A stretch of DNA of 64,000 bases from contig CAWKOH010000012.1 in the NCBI GenBank assembly GCA_963851245.1, positions 186,001-250,000 of the forward strand, in the 5' to 3' direction. The position numbers were made by a program, and so were the translations under genes. Source of the stretch: CAWKOH01 sp963851245 (GTDB lineage: Bacteria > Actinomycetota > Acidimicrobiia > Acidimicrobiales > Palsa-688). Below, one piece after another: positions 63,435-64,000 of this stretch; within the stretch, counting starts at the first letter, position 1, and each line of letters begins with the position of its first letter. Under the pieces are notes generated by a model. It was not told the origin of the DNA. It searched no databases and saw nothing but the letters and a program-made list of their open reading frames with translations.

Positions 63435-64000
63435 ATGGCGATCGCGGCGGCCCGGGTCTCCTCGGGCGCCCAGTTGGTGTCGCACAAGGTCTTCGCCAAG
63501 GCCGGTCTGAGCCAGAAGGCCGCCAGCCGGGCCGGCATGACGATGATCGACCAATGCTTCGCGTCGGGCTCCAACTTCCTGGTCGGGGTGGCGGTGGCGA
63601 GGATCGCAGGGCCGGTCGGGCTCGGCGCCTTCTCGCTCGCATACGGGTGCTGGATCCTCATCAACACGATCCATCGCGCCCTCATCACCGATCCGATGGC
63701 GATCTTCCGGGACTTGAACGAGCGAGAGTTCCCCAAGCACATCAGGCGCGGTTTCGCCGCCGAGGTTGTCCTGGGTCTCGCCGCCTCGGTCGTCTTCGCC
63801 CTGATCGGAGTGGGGCTGCGAGTCGTCGGCATGACCGGCTTCGGGGACGGCATGCTGGCGCTGGCCCCCTGGGTGGTGTTCCTCGACCTTCAGGACTACT
63901 GGCGTTGGGTCGGTTTCATGGAGGGCAAGCCCGTCAAAGCCATGCACAACGACGTCGTGTTCTGCGTGGCCCAGATGTTCGCGTTCCGCGTTTGTCTTCG
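63435..64000 (+). CDS. Polysaccharide flippase-like membrane protein (5' part)
   Basis: The first 188 residues of a multi-helix protein that continues past the window. QCFASGSNFLVGVAVARIAGP and GAFSLAYGCWILINTIHRALITDP match the opening two helices of Wzx/MATE-type polysaccharide exporters, and the repeating helix pattern continues (VVLGLAASVVFALIGVGLRVV, DLQDYWRWVGFMEG). ATG 63435 is the first start after an in-frame TGA at 63363. It would translocate the lipid-linked repeat unit, completing the synthesis, flipping and polymerisation set. Confidence 0.7.
   Translation, partial: MAIAAARVSSGAQLVSHKVFAKAGLSQKAASRAGMTMIDQCFASGSNFLVGVAVARIAGPVGLGAFSLAYGCWILINTIHRALITDPMAIFRDLNEREFPKHIRRGFAAEVVLGLAASVVFALIGVGLRVVGMTGFGDGMLALAPWVVFLDLQDYWRWVGFMEGKPVKAMHNDVVFCVAQMFAFRVCL

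Overview
The window is high-GC DNA with dense, mostly co-directional genes, frequent GTG/TTG starts and stop/start overlaps. An F420-type luciferase-like oxidoreductase, a DtxR-family regulator, glutamine-synthetase adenylyltransferase, a eukaryote-like Ser/Thr kinase and a MoxR/DUF58/transglutaminase cassette point to an actinobacterium. An Acidimicrobiia-like lineage is a guess from gene style; no rRNA or tRNA gene was seen to confirm it.

Layout. 1-6.4 kb: tail of a type II NADH dehydrogenase, an MMPL exporter, small membrane or stress-type proteins (DUF4389, DUF6325-like, SHOCT, a 59-aa membrane peptide), an ArsR-like regulator with a tandem operator, and a GNAT acetyltransferase. 6.7-16.3 kb: a five-gene overlapping cassette of a 1144-aa fibronectin-type surface protein, MoxR ATPase, DUF58 protein, a transglutaminase-fold membrane protein lacking its catalytic Cys and His, and a Ser/Thr kinase. 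16.5-31.7 kb: housekeeping genes (glnE, nadE, two TetR genes, STAS/anti-sigma pair, DtxR-like regulator with H+-pyrophosphatase, topA, tmk), interrupted by gene remnants.

31.9-64 kb is a large cell-surface and small-molecule region. An ECF sigma factor is coupled to a polyprenyl-phosphate sugar transferase. Next come a FAD/NAD-binding protein, a MetA-like acyltransferase, an ATP-grasp ligase, a luciferase-like monooxygenase and a D-aminoacylase. A shortened molybdopterin oxidoreductase with a membrane partner follows, then a carrier-protein module (AMP-forming ligase, AcpS-type transferase, acyl carrier protein, double alpha/beta hydrolase). The last block is exopolysaccharide synthesis: nucleotide-sugar dehydrogenase, two glycosyltransferases, asparagine-synthase-type amidotransferase, bi-domain oxidoreductase, heparinase-like protein, two chain-length proteins, a YdcF-like protein, an O-antigen ligase/polymerase and the start of a flippase. 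The carrier-protein module resembles the accessory genes of exosortase/EPS loci, but no exosortase is visible here.

Two sequence-wide peculiarities matter to any user. At least six conserved genes, including essential topA, are split by one-base frame changes, most simply read as sequence errors. Three other genes (an MFS transporter, a PEP-mutase-family enzyme and a molybdopterin oxidoreductase) keep recognisable ends but lack their middle.
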